Of a stretch of 64,000 bases of DNA, positions 38,421-47,575 are shown one piece after another (the stretch's first letter is position 1; each line of letters starts with the position of its first letter). The translations under genes and the position numbers were made by a program. Location of the stretch: assembly GCA_019635315.1 (NCBI GenBank), contig JAHBZT010000001.1, positions 186,001 through 250,000 on the forward strand. The letters are read 5' to 3'. This stretch comes from Rubrivivax sp. GTDB taxonomy: Bacteria > Pseudomonadota > Gammaproteobacteria > Burkholderiales > Burkholderiaceae_C. The notes beneath the pieces are model-generated. The model was not told the DNA's origin. It was given only the letters and a program-made list of their open reading frames with translations, and did not search any database.

Positions 38421-39182
38421 TCAACCCAGGCGCTTGACCATCTCGCGCGCGAATTCGACGAAGGCGACCGCGCCCTTGCTCGCCGGGTCGAAGGTCACGC
38501 CGGGCTGGCCGTAGCTCGGCGCCTCGGCCAGGCGCACGTTGCGCGGGATCACGGTGTCGAAGACCTTGGCGCCGAAATGCGCCTTGAGCTGCTCGCTGAC
38601 CTGCTGCTGCAGCGTGATGCGCGGGTCGAACATCACGCGCAGCAGGCCGATGATCTGCAGGTCGGGGTTCAGGTTGGCATGCACCTGCTTGATCGTGTTG
38701 ACGAGGTCCGACAGGCCCTCGAGCGCGAAGTATTCGCACTGCATCGGCACCACCACGCCATGCGCGGCGCACAGGCCGTTGAGCGTGAGCAGGCTCAGCG
38801 ACGGCGGGCAGTCGATCAGCACGAAGTCGTGCTCGTCGCGCACCTCGGCCAGGGCGGACTTCAGGCGCTTCTCGCGGCGGTCCAGATCGACCAGTTCGAC
38901 CTCGGCACCGGCCAGCTCGCGGTTGGCCCCCAGCACCTGGTAGCCGCCCTTGGGGCTGGCCTGGCGCGCCTCGGCGATGCCGGCCGTGCCCAGCAGCACG
39001 TCGTAGACGGACAGCGGCAGTGCGCGCTTGTCGATGCCCGAGCCCATGGTCGCATTGCCCTGCGGGTCGAGGTCGACCAGCAGCACGCGCTTGCCGACCT
39101 GCGCCAGCCCGGCGGCCAGGTTGACGGCGGTCGTCGTCTTGCCGACGCCGCCCTTCTGGTTGGCGATGCAGAAGATGCGCAT
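38421..39182 (-). CDS. parA: Chromosome partition ATPase ParA
   Basis: A 253-aa ParA/Soj Walker-type ATPase. The deviant Walker A NQKGGVGKTTTAVNLAAGL is at ~8-26, with VDLDPQGNATMGSG and DCPPSLSLLTLNGL following. It forms the nucleoid gradient that moves ParB-parS complexes. It lies downstream of mnmG-rsmG as in many proteobacterial origin regions, but a lipocalin and a LysE gene are interposed. Confidence 0.96.
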   Translation of the reverse strand: MRIFCIANQKGGVGKTTTAVNLAAGLAQVGKRVLLVDLDPQGNATMGSGIDKRALPLSVYDVLLGTAGIAEARQASPKGGYQVLGANRELAGAEVELVDLDRREKRLKSALAEVRDEHDFVLIDCPPSLSLLTLNGLCAAHGVVVPMQCEYFALEGLSDLVNTIKQVHANLNPDLQIIGLLRVMFDPRITLQQQVSEQLKAHFGAKVFDTVIPRNVRLAEAPSYGQPGVTFDPASKGAVAFVEFAREMVKRLG

Positions 39183-39225
39183 GGCGCTCAAGGCCTCGGC
39201 ACCGAAGCTATCGGGAGCTTGGTTC

Positions 39226-39837
39226 TCATTGCGTTCCCAGCTTGATGCCGAAGCCGACGAGGAAGACACCCGCCAGCCGCTCCAGCCCCTGCGCCAGCCG
39301 CCGGTGGGCGCGCACGCGCTCGCTGACCGCCTGGGCGAAAGCACACAGCAGCAGGCAGTAGACGGCGGTGATGAGCGCGATGGTCAGCGCCATCGCGCCG
39401 AAGGTGACCAGGCCGCGGTGTGCCGCCGGGTCGATGAACAGCGGGAAGAAGGCCATGTAGAAGACGATGGCCTTTGGGTTCAGCAACGTGATCAGGAAGG
39501 CCTGGCGCGCGAAGTGCCGCGGCTGGATCGTGATCGGTCCGGCCTGCCCGGGGCGGGCAAAGACCAGACGCAGGCCGATCCACACGAGGTAGGCCGCGCC
39601 CACGTACTGCACGGCCTGGAACAGCGCCGGGTGCGCGGCCAGCAGCGCGGCGACGCCGGCGACGGCCAGCCAGAGCAGCACCTGGTCGCCGGCGATCAGC
39701 CCCGCGGTGGCGGCGGCGCCGGCGCGGAAGCCGCCCTTGCCGGTGGAAGTCAGCAGCGCGAAGGTGCCCGGACCGGGCAGCGCCAGAAACAGCAGGATCG
39801 CGGCGCAGAAGGCGCCGTAGTCGGCGATGCCGAGCAT
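39226..39837 (-). CDS. LysE-family amino-acid exporter
   Basis: A 203-aa inner-membrane protein with about six helices. The N-terminal LPGPGTFALL and VWIGLRLV regions are typical of LysE/RhtB exporters. The substrate is unknown. It lies between the lipocalin gene and parA on the same strand. Confidence 0.9.
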   Translation of the reverse strand: MLGIADYGAFCAAILLFLALPGPGTFALLTSTGKGGFRAGAAATAGLIAGDQVLLWLAVAGVAALLAAHPALFQAVQYVGAAYLVWIGLRLVFARPGQAGPITIQPRHFARQAFLITLLNPKAIVFYMAFFPLFIDPAAHRGLVTFGAMALTIALITAVYCLLLCAFAQAVSERVRAHRRLAQGLERLAGVFLVGFGIKLGTQ

Positions 39838-39893
39838 GGACGTGGACCTCCGGGGCGACCCGTCGTTCGCGGGTCTCGTTCGTCGTCAGCGGG

Positions 39894-40451
39894 TCAGCGG
39901 GTATGGGGATGGGCCTGCCAGCGTGTCAGGTCGAAGCCCTGTTCGCCGAGGAACGAGCGTATCTCAGTTTCGTCGGCCGCCGACAGCGTGGGCGTGCGCG
40001 AAAGCACCCACAGGTACTGTTTCGTGCCTTCGCTGACCACGGCATAGCGGCCGTCGTCGGCCAGGCGGATCACCCAGTAGTCGCCCCAGGCCGGCACCCA
40101 GCGCAGCCAGGCGGGCAGGAAGCTGACCTCCAGCCGGGCCGGGGACAGCGCATCGCCGCGGAGTTCCGCGTCGGCCGGGCGTGCCAGGCCGGTGACGCTC
40201 TCGAGGCTGCCGTCGGCGGTGCGGCAGCGGTTGACGACCTCGATGCCCTGCTCCAGGCGGCGGTAGCTCGCGGCCGTGTCGCTGACACACTGCTTCTGGA
40301 AGCGGTTCGGAAACCAGGCCACCTGGTACCAGGTGCCCATGTACGAGGGCACGTCGAGCGACGGCAAGGGCTCGACCGGCGCTGGCGCTGCCAGCGCCGA
40401 GCCGGCGGCGGCGATCAGCGTTGCCGGGAGCCAGCGGCTTCGGTGGATCAA
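39894..40451 (-). CDS. blc: Lipocalin family protein (Blc-like)
   Basis: A 185-aa exported protein with a signal peptide of ~22 residues (GSALA|AP). The lipocalin motif GTWYQVAWFPNRFQK is followed by ASYRRLEQG, and DYWVIRLADDGRYAVVSEGTKQYLWVLSR matches the rest of the Blc barrel. There is no lipobox cysteine, so it is probably periplasmic rather than a lipoprotein. TTG 40449-40451 is chosen: GAGGAGG lies 6 nt upstream and TTGA overlaps the rsmG stop. Confidence 0.85.
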   Translation of the reverse strand: MIHRSRWLPATLIAAAGSALAAPAPVEPLPSLDVPSYMGTWYQVAWFPNRFQKQCVSDTAASYRRLEQGIEVVNRCRTADGSLESVTGLARPADAELRGDALSPARLEVSFLPAWLRWVPAWGDYWVIRLADDGRYAVVSEGTKQYLWVLSRTPTLSAADETEIRSFLGEQGFDLTRWQAHPHTR

Positions 40452-41128
40452 GGCGCCCTCCTCGGCCGCATCCAGACCAGGCATCGCTCGGCATCCAGGC
40501 CGGGCACGGACAGGGGTTCCACGTGAAACACCTCGATCTCGGCCGGCAGTGCGGCGATCTCGTCGTCCGGGCGCCGGCCCTTCATCGCCATCCAGACACC
40601 CTGCGGGGCGCGCAGCGCCGTCGTCCAGCGCACGAAATCGGCCAGCGAGGCGAAGGCGCGCGCGGTCACGACGTCGAAGGGCGGCAACTGCAGCGTCTCC
40701 ACGCGCCCGTGCACCGCGTGCAAGTTGGGCAGGCGCAATGCACCGGCCACCTGACGCAGGAAGGCCACCTTCTTTGCGGCCGCGTCGGCGCAGGTCACCT
40801 GCACGCCGGGCAACATCACCGCCAGCGGCACGCCCGGCAGGCCGCCGCCGCTGCCGACATCCACCAAGCGTGCCGGCGCCGCACCCGGCGGTCGCTCCGC
40901 CAGCCAGCGCTGCATCGCCGGCACGGCCGCCAGGCAGTCGGCGAGGTGCTGGACACGCATCGCTGCGGCGTCGCGAACGGCCGTCAGGTTGTAGGTCCGG
41001 TTCCAGCGCTCGAGCAGCGCCAGGTGGTGCAGCAGCGCCCGGGCTTGCGCGTCGTCGATGGGCAGCGACAGCGCGTCGGCGATGCGCGACAACGCCGCCA
41101 GTTCCTCGGCGGCCGCCGGGCCTTCCAC
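40448..41128 (-). CDS. rsmG: 16S rRNA (guanine527-N7)-methyltransferase RsmG
   Basis: A 226-aa SAM-dependent enzyme modifying 16S rRNA, with the SAM motif LVDVGSGGGLPGVPLAVMLP and the start region LLERWNRTYNLTAVRD typical of GidB. It begins at GTG 41128, 8 bp after the mnmG stop. Its 3' part carries a near-consensus parS site. Its stop overlaps the TTG start of the lipocalin gene. Confidence 0.96.
   Translation of the reverse strand: MEGPAAAEELAALSRIADALSLPIDDAQARALLHHLALLERWNRTYNLTAVRDAAAMRVQHLADCLAAVPAMQRWLAERPPGAAPARLVDVGSGGGLPGVPLAVMLPGVQVTCADAAAKKVAFLRQVAGALRLPNLHAVHGRVETLQLPPFDVVTARAFASLADFVRWTTALRAPQGVWMAMKGRRPDDEIAALPAEIEVFHVEPLSVPGLDAERCLVWMRPRRAP
40515..40530. promoter_or_regulatory. 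parS-like site inside rsmG
   Basis: GGTTCCACGTGAAACA matches 14 of 16 positions of the chromosomal parS consensus TGTTTCACGTGAAACA, including the central CACGTG. It sits within rsmG, ~4 kb from parB, and is a probable ParB nucleation site. Confidence 0.7.
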
Positions 41129-41136
41129 GCCTGCGC

Positions 41137-43119
41137 TCAGGCTGCTTCTCCCTGGACTCCCTGCGGCGCGGTCTCCGGGGCCGCCGCACCGAAACCGCGG
41201 AAGCGCCCCTTCTTCAGGTGCACCAGCAGCAGCGAGATGGCGGCCGGCGTGACGCCCGAGATGCGTGAGGCCTGGCCCAGCGTGGCCGGCCGGTGACGGG
41301 CGAGCTTCTGGCGCACCTCGAAGGACAGCGCCGTGACCTGGCCATAGTCCAGGTCCTCCGGCAACTTCAGGTGTTCCAGCGCCTGCGAACGCTCGACCTC
41401 GTCGTTCTGCTTGTCGATGTAGCCGGCGTACTTGACGGCGATCTCGGCCTGTTCGATGACCGCATCGGCCTCGCGGGCGCCGTATTCGGCGCGCAGCGTT
41501 TCACGTGAAACAGCGGCCGCATGGCCGGCGACGGCCGCCGCCTCGCAGACGCGGTCGAAGTCCACGCCCGGGCGCCGCAGCAGGTCCGCCAGGCTGTATT
41601 CACGCTCCAGCGCCTTGCCCAGCAGCCGCTCGGCCGACTGGGCCGGCAGCGTCGCCGGCCGCAGCCACGTAGCCCGCAGGCGCTGCAGCTCGCGCTCGAG
41701 CCGCTCGCGCTTGCGCTCGAAGGCCGTCCAGCGCCCGTCGTCGACCAGCCCGAGCTCGCGGCCGACCGGCGTCAGGCGCAGATCGGCGTTGTCCTCGCGC
41801 AGCTGCAGCCGGTACTCGGCGCGGCTGGTGAACATGCGGTAGGGCTCGGTGACGCCCTTGGTCAGCAGGTCGTCGACCAGCACGCCGAGGTAGGCCTGGT
41901 CGCGGCGCGGCGTCCATGGCTCGCGGCCCAGCACCTGCAGCGCGGCGTTGACGCCGGCATACAAGCCCTGCGCCGCCGCCTCCTCGTAGCCGGTGGTGCC
42001 GTTGATCTGGCCGGCGAAGAACAACCCGCGCACCGCACGCGTCTCGAAACCGGGGCGCAGCTCGCGCGGGTCGAAATAGTCGTACTCGATCGCGTAGCCC
42101 GGGCGCAGGATGTGCGCCTGCTCCAGTCCCGGGATCGAGTGCACGGCCGCCAACTGCACGTCGAAGGGCAGTGAGGTGGAGATGCCGTTCGGGTAGACCT
42201 CGTGCGTCGTCAGCCCCTCGGGCTCGAGGAAGATCTGGTGGCTGGTCTTGTCGGCGAAGCGGTTGACCTTGTCCTCGATGCTCGGGCAGTAGCGCGGGCC
42301 GACGCCTTCGATGACGCCGGTGAACATCGGGCTGCGGTCGAAGCCGCCGCGGATGATCTCGTGCGTGCGCTCGTTGGTGTGCGTGATCCAGCACGGCAGC
42401 TGGCGCGGGTGCTGCTCGGGCCGGCCGAGGAAGCTGAAGACCGGCATCGGATCCATGTCGCCCGGCTGCTCGGTGCAGCGCGAGAAGTCGATCGTGCGGC
42501 CGTCCAGCCGTGGCGGCGTGCCGGTCTTCAGCCGGCCCTGCGGCAGTTTCAGCTCCTTCAGCCGCGCCGACAGCCGCACGGCCGGCGGGTCGCCGGCGCG
42601 GCCCGCGCTGTGGTTCTGCAGGCCCACATGCACGCGGCCGTCGAGAAAGGTGCCGGCGGTCAGCACCACCGCTCGGCCTCGGAATTGCAGCCCGAGCTGC
42701 GTCACCGCGCCGACGACGCGGTCGCCCTCGAGCATCAGGTCGTCGACGCCGGCCTGGAACAGCCACAGGTTCGACTGGTTCTCCAGCCGGCCGCGGATCG
42801 CGGCGCGGTAGAGCACGCGGTCGGCCTGGGCGCGCGTGGCGCGCACCGCCGGGCCCTTGCTGCCGTTGAGGATGCGGAACTGGATGCCGGCCTCGTCGGT
42901 GGCCGCGGCCATCGCGCCGCCCAGCGCGTCGACCTCCTTGACCAGGTGGCCCTTGCCGATGCCGCCGATGCTGGGGTTGCAGCTCATCTGCCCCAGCGTC
43001 TCGATGTTGTGCGTCAGCAGCAGCGTGGCGCAGCCCATGCGCGCGGCGGCCAGCGCGGCCTCGGTGCCGGCATGGCCACCGCCGACCACGATGACGTCGA
43101 ATTCGCGCGGGTGCAGCAT
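41137..43119 (-). CDS. mnmG: tRNA uridine-5-carboxymethylaminomethyl modification enzyme MnmG
   Basis: A 660-aa FAD protein that, with MnmE, modifies U34 of certain tRNAs. The N-terminal FAD motif [23 protein letters not shown] is at ~8-30. Others are [27 protein letters not shown], and the C-terminal region [18 protein letters not shown]. It heads the mnmG-rsmG cluster and contains a parS-like site. Length is a little above the usual ~630 due to a short Ala/Gln-rich tail. Confidence 0.97.
   Translation of the reverse strand: MLHPREFDVIVVGGGHAGTEAALAAARMGCATLLLTHNIETLGQMSCNPSIGGIGKGHLVKEVDALGGAMAAATDEAGIQFRILNGSKGPAVRATRAQADRVLYRAAIRGRLENQSNLWLFQAGVDDLMLEGDRVVGAVTQLGLQFRGRAVVLTAGTFLDGRVHVGLQNHSAGRAGDPPAVRLSARLKELKLPQGRLKTGTPPRLDGRTIDFSRCTEQPGDMDPMPVFSFLGRPEQHPRQLPCWITHTNERTHEIIRGGFDRSPMFTGVIEGVGPRYCPSIEDKVNRFADKTSHQIFLEPEGLTTHEVYPNGISTSLPFDVQLAAVHSIPGLEQAHILRPGYAIEYDYFDPRELRPGFETRAVRGLFFAGQINGTTGYEEAAAQGLYAGVNAALQVLGREPWTPRRDQAYLGVLVDDLLTKGVTEPYRMFTSRAEYRLQLREDNADLRLTPVGRELGLVDDGRWTAFERKRERLERELQRLRATWLRPATLPAQSAERLLGKALEREYSLADLLRRPGVDFDRVCEAAAVAGHAAAVSRETLRAEYGAREADAVIEQAEIAVKYAGYIDKQNDEVERSQALEHLKLPEDLDYGQVTALSFEVRQKLARHRPATLGQASRISGVTPAAISLLLVHLKKGRFRGFGAAAPETAPQGVQGEAA
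41497..41512. promoter_or_regulatory. parS-like site inside mnmG
   Basis: CGTTTCACGTGAAACA matches the parS consensus at 15 of 16 positions; only the first base differs. With the rsmG site 1 kb away it forms a two-site parS cluster beside parA and parB. Confidence 0.8.
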
Positions 43120-43128
43120 CGCCCGATT

Positions 43129-43335
43129 TTAGGTGGCCGGCACCTGCCCTGCCGGCGCCGCGGCCGCGGCGTGGCGACGCGTCCACCAGCGGTCGAAGAA
43201 GTAGTGGGCGACCGTATTGGCCACCGGCTCCAGGAAGGTGATGGCACCGGCGATCGCGATGTCGCCGGTCAGCGCAAAGCTGATGCCGAAGGCGATGCCC
43301 AGGTGCATCACGCCGAAAGTGGCAGACTTGGCCAT
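43129..43335 (-). CDS. DUF2061 small membrane protein
   Basis: A 68-aa protein with two hydrophobic segments (GVMHLGIAFGISFALTG and IAGAITFLEPVANTVAHYFFD), matching the DUF2061 family. The C-terminus is basic/Ala-rich. Its function is unknown. It starts 13 bp downstream of a putative Fur-box-like dyad and reads towards mnmG. Confidence 0.8.
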   Translation of the reverse strand: MAKSATFGVMHLGIAFGISFALTGDIAIAGAITFLEPVANTVAHYFFDRWWTRRHAAAAAPAGQVPAT

Positions 43336-43347
43336 GAGCGACTCCAA

Positions 43348-43368
43348 TGCGAATGGTTCTCGATTGCA
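43348..43368. promoter_or_regulatory. Fur-box-like dyad
   Basis: The core GAATGGTTCTCGATT lies within a 21-bp imperfect palindrome bounded by TGC and GCA, resembling betaproteobacterial Fur sites of the GAATGATTCTCATT type. It sits 12 bp upstream of the DUF2061 gene and 64 bp from the divergent cysteine-cluster gene. The match is partial. Confidence 0.35.
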
Positions 43369-43431
43369 TGGTGTCATCGATCGGCGCTTGGCTGGATCAA
43401 TTGAATCAAGCCTGTCGATAATCAGAATGCT

Positions 43432-43701
43432 ATGAACTGTCGTCCTGGCTGCGCCGCCTGCTGCATCGCCCCGTCGATCAGTTCGACCATCCCCGGCCTG
43501 GGCGGCCCCAAGCCGGCCGGCCTGCCCTGCCCGCAGCTCGACGAACAGTGGCGCTGCCGCCTGTTCGGCCGCCCGGAGCGGCCGGCCGTGTGCGCGTCGC
43601 TGGCCCCGTCGCCGGCCATGTGCGGAGCCGACCGCACGCACGCGCTGGCCTGGCTCGCCCGCCTCGAGCGGCTGACCACCCCCTCGCCGGCGCGGGGCTG
43701 A
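43432..43701 (+). CDS. YkgJ-family cysteine-cluster protein
   Basis: An 89-aa protein with cysteines in the YkgJ pattern: CxxGCAACC-like start (residues 3-11), [22 protein letters not shown] in the middle, and a further Cys in PAMCG. These ligands are expected to bind zinc or an Fe-S cluster. Its function is unknown. It is divergent from the DUF2061 gene; both flank the Fur-box-like dyad, which is consistent with metal-linked control but not shown. Confidence 0.8.
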   Translation: MNCRPGCAACCIAPSISSTIPGLGGPKPAGLPCPQLDEQWRCRLFGRPERPAVCASLAPSPAMCGADRTHALAWLARLERLTTPSPARG

Positions 43702-43767
43702 TCTGCGTCAATCCGGCACCGGGCGCCGAGGCGCACACTGCCGCTTTCACACCCACAGGGGTATGTC

Positions 43768-43965
43768 ATGTTCAAGACCAACGTCGGCGGCATCGACCGC
43801 GTGCTGCGCATCGTCGTCGGCCTCGCGCTGATCGGACTGACGCTCGGCGGCGTCATCGGCGCCTGGGGCTGGATCGGCGTCGTGCCGCTGGCGACCGGCG
43901 CGCTGTCGACCTGCCCGCTCTATTCGATCCTGGGCATGAGTACCTGCCCGACGAAGAAGGCCTGA
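43768..43965 (+). CDS. DUF2892 (YgaP-type) small membrane protein
   Basis: A 65-aa protein with the DUF2892 opening MFKTNVGGIDRVLRIVVGL and two hydrophobic helices, ending in the conserved CPLYSILGMSTCP. Related domains occur with rhodanese proteins in sulfur metabolism. It stands alone on the plus strand, 21 bp from the convergent ABC exporter gene. Confidence 0.85.
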   Translation: MFKTNVGGIDRVLRIVVGLALIGLTLGGVIGAWGWIGVVPLATGALSTCPLYSILGMSTCPTKKA

Positions 43966-43986
43966 TCCCGGCGCGCAGCGCCGCCG

Positions 43987-46119
43987 CTACTGCAGCGGCG
44001 CCGACTGCGCCACGCTGCGCAGGTCCTGGGCCACGCGCCCGTCGGCGAGCGCGATCACGCGCGACGCCGACGCGATGGTCTCCGGCCGGTGCGCGACGAT
44101 GACCCGCGTCAGCGCCAGCTGGCGCACGGCCTGGTTGACGACACGCTCGCGCTCGACGTCCAGCGAGCTCGTCGCCTCGTCCAGCAGCAGGATCCTCGGC
44201 CGCTTGTACAAGGCGCGCGCGAGCAGGATGCGCTGCTTCTGCCCGCCCGACAGCGCCGCGCCCATGTCGCCGATCAGCGTGTCGTAGCCCATCGGCATGG
44301 CCTCGATCTCGTCGTGCACCGCGGCCACGCGGGCGCACTGCTGCAGCCACTCGCGGTCGGGCGCGGCGCTGAAGAAGCTGATGTTGTCGGCGATCGAACC
44401 GCTGAACAGCGGCTCGTCCTGCATCACGACACCGACCTGGTCGCGCCAGGCCCGCGCGCCGATGCGCGCCAGCGGCACGCCGCCGGCCAGCACCTCGCCG
44501 CTGGCCGGCTCGTGCAGGCCCAGCATGATCTTCAGCAGCGTCGTCTTGCCGCAGCCCGAGGGCCCGACGATGGCCACCGACTCGCCGGGCTCGATGCGCA
44601 GGCTCACGTCGCGCAGCACCTCGGGCTCGCCGTCGGCATAGCGAAAGCTCACGTGCCGCAGCTCCAGCCCGGCGGCCGCGTCGCCGGGTGCCGGTGCCCC
44701 GCGGCCGGCATCCTGCTCGGGCGGCGTCAGCACGATGTCGGCCAGCCGCTCGCCCTGCAGGCGCAGCATCTTCAGCTCCACCGCCTTGTCGATCAGCGCG
44801 CTGACGCGCCCTGCGAAGGTCTCCTTCCAGGCGAAGAACGCGAACAGCATGCCCAGCGACAGCCGCTGGTCCATCACCAGCAGCGCGCCGATCCAGATGA
44901 CGGCCACGCGCTCCAGGCCGAACAGCAGCCGGTGCAGCACCGCGAACCACAGCTCCAGCTTGCGGATCGCGATCTGCGCATTCATCGCATCGACGACCAG
45001 GCTGGCGAAGCGCGACTGGCGGTCGGCCTGCGCATTGAACAGCTTGATCGCGCGCACGCCGCGCAGGCTCTCCAGGAAGTGGCTGGACTGCTTGGCCTCG
45101 AAGACCAGCGCCTCCTCGGTGGCCTCGCGCAGCGGGCGGAAGAAGACGCGGCGCAGCAGCGCGTAGCCGGCGACCGCGGCCAGCACCACCGCGGTCAGCG
45201 TGGCGCTGTACAGCAGCATCACGGCGAGTGTCAGCACCACCAGCAGGCCGTCGATCACCGCCTCCAGGAAGCTGGTCGTCAACGTCTTCTGGATCTGCTG
45301 CACCGAACCGAAGCGGCTCCAGATGTCGCCCGCGTGGCGCTTCTCGAACCAGGCCACCGGCAACCGCATCAGGTGCGCGAAGACGTTGACCAGCCACTGC
45401 AGGTTCAGCGTCGCCGACAGCACCAGCACGGCCCAGGAGCGCGCCGCCGCCGTCGCGGCCTGGATCAGCACCAGCAGCGCGAAGCCGATGCCCAGCGTCA
45501 GCAGCAGGTCGCGGTCGGCGCTGACCACCACGCCGTCGACCACCCACTGCATGAAGAACGGCGTCAGCAGCACGAACAGCTCGAGCGCCAGCGCCAGCAG
45601 CAGGATCTGCGCCAGCGAACGCCTGAGCCCGCTCACCGGGCCCAGCAGCTGGCGCAGCGTGACATGACGGCGCTGCGCCGCCGGCTGGAAGCCCGGCGCC
45701 GGCTGCAGCTCCAGCGCGACGCCGGTGAAGCGGCGCGAGACCTCCTCCAGCTTCAGCCAGCGCGCGCCGCGCGCCGGGTCGTGGATCAGCGCCTCGCCGC
45801 GGCGCAGCGCGACGAGCACGACGAAGTGGTTCAGGTCCCAGTGCAGGATGCAGGGCCGCTGCAGCTGGCCCAGCTCGTCGAGCTCGGCGCGCAGCGCGCG
45901 CGAGTTGAGCTGCAGCTCGTCGGCCATGCGCACCAGGTCGGCCAGCGTGACGCCCTTGAGCGACACCGAGAAGCGCTGGCGCAGTGTCGGCAGGTCGGTG
46001 TCCAGCCCGAAGGCGCCCGCGACCATCGCCAGGCAGGCCAGGCCGCACTCGGCGGCCTCCGTCTGCAGGATCACCGGCACACGCGAGGCGCCGCCGCCCA
46101 GTCGCAGGCCGCCGATCAT
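43987..46119 (-). CDS. C39-peptidase ABC exporter for double-glycine peptides
   Basis: A 710-aa inner-membrane PCAT-type exporter. The N-terminal C39 peptidase (about 12-135) has an intact catalytic triad: Cys25 (TEAAECGLAC), His98 (LNHFVVL) and Asp114 (HDPARG). A six-helix membrane domain follows, then an ATPase with GPSGCGKTT, LSGGQKQRILLARAL and LLLDEATSSLD. It should cut a precursor after its GG motif and export the mature peptide. Its ATG overlaps the hlyD stop (TGATG). The plausible substrate is the 59-residue peptide encoded ~1.5 kb upstream. Confidence 0.93.
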   Translation of the reverse strand: MIGGLRLGGGASRVPVILQTEAAECGLACLAMVAGAFGLDTDLPTLRQRFSVSLKGVTLADLVRMADELQLNSRALRAELDELGQLQRPCILHWDLNHFVVLVALRRGEALIHDPARGARWLKLEEVSRRFTGVALELQPAPGFQPAAQRRHVTLRQLLGPVSGLRRSLAQILLLALALELFVLLTPFFMQWVVDGVVVSADRDLLLTLGIGFALLVLIQAATAAARSWAVLVLSATLNLQWLVNVFAHLMRLPVAWFEKRHAGDIWSRFGSVQQIQKTLTTSFLEAVIDGLLVVLTLAVMLLYSATLTAVVLAAVAGYALLRRVFFRPLREATEEALVFEAKQSSHFLESLRGVRAIKLFNAQADRQSRFASLVVDAMNAQIAIRKLELWFAVLHRLLFGLERVAVIWIGALLVMDQRLSLGMLFAFFAWKETFAGRVSALIDKAVELKMLRLQGERLADIVLTPPEQDAGRGAPAPGDAAAGLELRHVSFRYADGEPEVLRDVSLRIEPGESVAIVGPSGCGKTTLLKIMLGLHEPASGEVLAGGVPLARIGARAWRDQVGVVMQDEPLFSGSIADNISFFSAAPDREWLQQCARVAAVHDEIEAMPMGYDTLIGDMGAALSGGQKQRILLARALYKRPRILLLDEATSSLDVERERVVNQAVRQLALTRVIVAHRPETIASASRVIALADGRVAQDLRSVAQSAPLQ

Positions 46120-47375
46120 CAGACGCGCCCCTTCAGGCCGAGCAGCGGCTCGAACAGCCACTCGATCAGCCGCCGGCGGTCGAGCAGCACGTCGGCCTGC
46201 AGCCGCATGCCTGCGCCCAGCGCCATGGCCTCGGCCGCCGGCGTCGTCGCGGCGTCCTCCAGCGCGACGGTGATGCGGAACATCGGCTCGCCGGTCGCGG
46301 CCACCGCCGGCAGCGCCAGCGCCGCCAGCTCGCTGGCCGCCAGCGGCGTGCGCGAGACCTGCACCACGCGGCCCGGCCGGTGGCCGAATTTCTGGTACGG
46401 GAAGGCCTCGAAGCGCAGCCGCACCGGCTGCTCGGGGCGCACGAAACCGACCGCGCTGGACGGCGCGAACAGGTGCGCCTGCAGCGTCGCGCCCTCGGGC
46501 ACCAGGCTGGCCAGCGCCGAGGCCGGCGTCACGCTCTGCCCGGGCTCGGCCAGCACCGCGGTCACCGTGCCCGACTGCGGCGCGCGGATCACGAGCCGGC
46601 GTTCGGCATCGGTTTCGGCGCTCTCGCGCGCCAGCAGCGCGAGTTCGCGCTCGATGCCGGCCAGCGTGGTGCCGGCGGCCAGCGGCAGGCTGCTGCGTTC
46701 GCCCTCGAGCTCGGCGCGCTCGCGCGCCAGCGCCGCGCGCTGCCGCGCCAGCGCCTGCGCCGCCGCACGCAGCCCCAGCACTTCCTCGCTCTTGGCCTGC
46801 ACCTGGGCCGACGAGATGAACTGCGCCGACTCCAGGCTGCGCAACCGCGCCAGCGACTCCTCCGCCAGCGCGAGACGCTGGCGCTGCAGTGCCGACTCGC
46901 CCTCGGCCTGCGCCAGCTCCAGCTCCAGCGCCTGCAGCCGGCGGTCCAGCGCCGCCTGGCGCGCGCGCACCAGCGCCTGTTCCTGCGCCGCCGCCTGCTG
47001 CAGGCTGCGCCGGCGCTCCTGCAGGCTGCGCTGCACCTCGGCCTCGGCCTGCGGGGCGAGCAGCGAACGCTCCAGCGCCAGCACGAACAGCACATCGCCG
47101 GCGCGCACGGCCTGCCCTTCGGTCGCGTGGCGCTCGACCACCGTGCCGGCCGCCGCCGGCACGAGTCGGATCAGGCCGCGGTCGGGCACCAGCACGCCCT
47201 CGGCCGTCGCCTTGCGCGTGTACTGGCCGAGCAGCAGGAAAGCGACCACCACCGCCGCCACGATCAGCGCGCCGGCCGTCAGCAGCGTCAGCGACAGCGG
47301 CTGCACCAGCTGCACACGGCCCAGCCAGTGCTGCCGCTGGGCCTCGACGGCTTCGGGGCGGAACAGGGAGCGCAC
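46119..47375 (-). CDS. HlyD-family membrane fusion protein
   Basis: About 418 aa from GTG 47375. One N-terminal membrane helix (around 25-50; LTAGALIVAAVVVAFLLLG), a lipoyl-like beta region, a long Ala/Gln/Glu-rich coiled coil (about 100-250), then the C-terminal barrel (VIRAPQSGTVTAVLAEPGQSV). It links the C39 exporter to the outer membrane. GTG 47375 is preferred because homologues begin near SLFRPEAVEAQR; a TTG at 47465 would lie in the terminator's T-run. No TolC-type gene is in the window. Confidence 0.88.
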   Translation of the reverse strand: MRSLFRPEAVEAQRQHWLGRVQLVQPLSLTLLTAGALIVAAVVVAFLLLGQYTRKATAEGVLVPDRGLIRLVPAAAGTVVERHATEGQAVRAGDVLFVLALERSLLAPQAEAEVQRSLQERRRSLQQAAAQEQALVRARQAALDRRLQALELELAQAEGESALQRQRLALAEESLARLRSLESAQFISSAQVQAKSEEVLGLRAAAQALARQRAALARERAELEGERSSLPLAAGTTLAGIERELALLARESAETDAERRLVIRAPQSGTVTAVLAEPGQSVTPASALASLVPEGATLQAHLFAPSSAVGFVRPEQPVRLRFEAFPYQKFGHRPGRVVQVSRTPLAASELAALALPAVAATGEPMFRITVALEDAATTPAAEAMALGAGMRLQADVLLDRRRLIEWLFEPLLGLKGRV

Positions 47376-47463
47376 CTCAGGCGGCGCCGTCAGGGCGCAG
47401 GGTCGGCCGGTCGAGCGGCGGCAACGCGCGCGGCCGGCGGCAGGACGCCCGCGCGGCGCACGC

Positions 47464-47492
47464 AAAAAGGCGGACCGGCATGGCCGGTCCGC
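47464..47492 (-). terminator. Intrinsic terminator after the GG-peptide gene
   Basis: GCGGACCGGC (47470-47479) pairs perfectly with GCCGGTCCGC (47483-47492) around ATG, and five T residues follow on the minus strand (47464-47468). It lies 84 bp after the peptide stop and ~90 bp before hlyD. It should make an abundant short peptide mRNA with partial read-through into the exporter genes. Confidence 0.85.
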
Positions 47493-47575
47493 TCACGCCA
47501 CGGGGCAGGAGGGATGGCGCCCCGCAACGCCCGCCGCGCCGGCGCATGGGCGCCGGCACGCCGGTCAGCAAAGGC

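Noticed and set aside
43409-43422. Sigma-70 promoter (TTGAAT and GATAAT) for the YkgJ-type gene
   Set aside because: The two boxes are only about 10 bp apart, too close for a -35/-10 pair.
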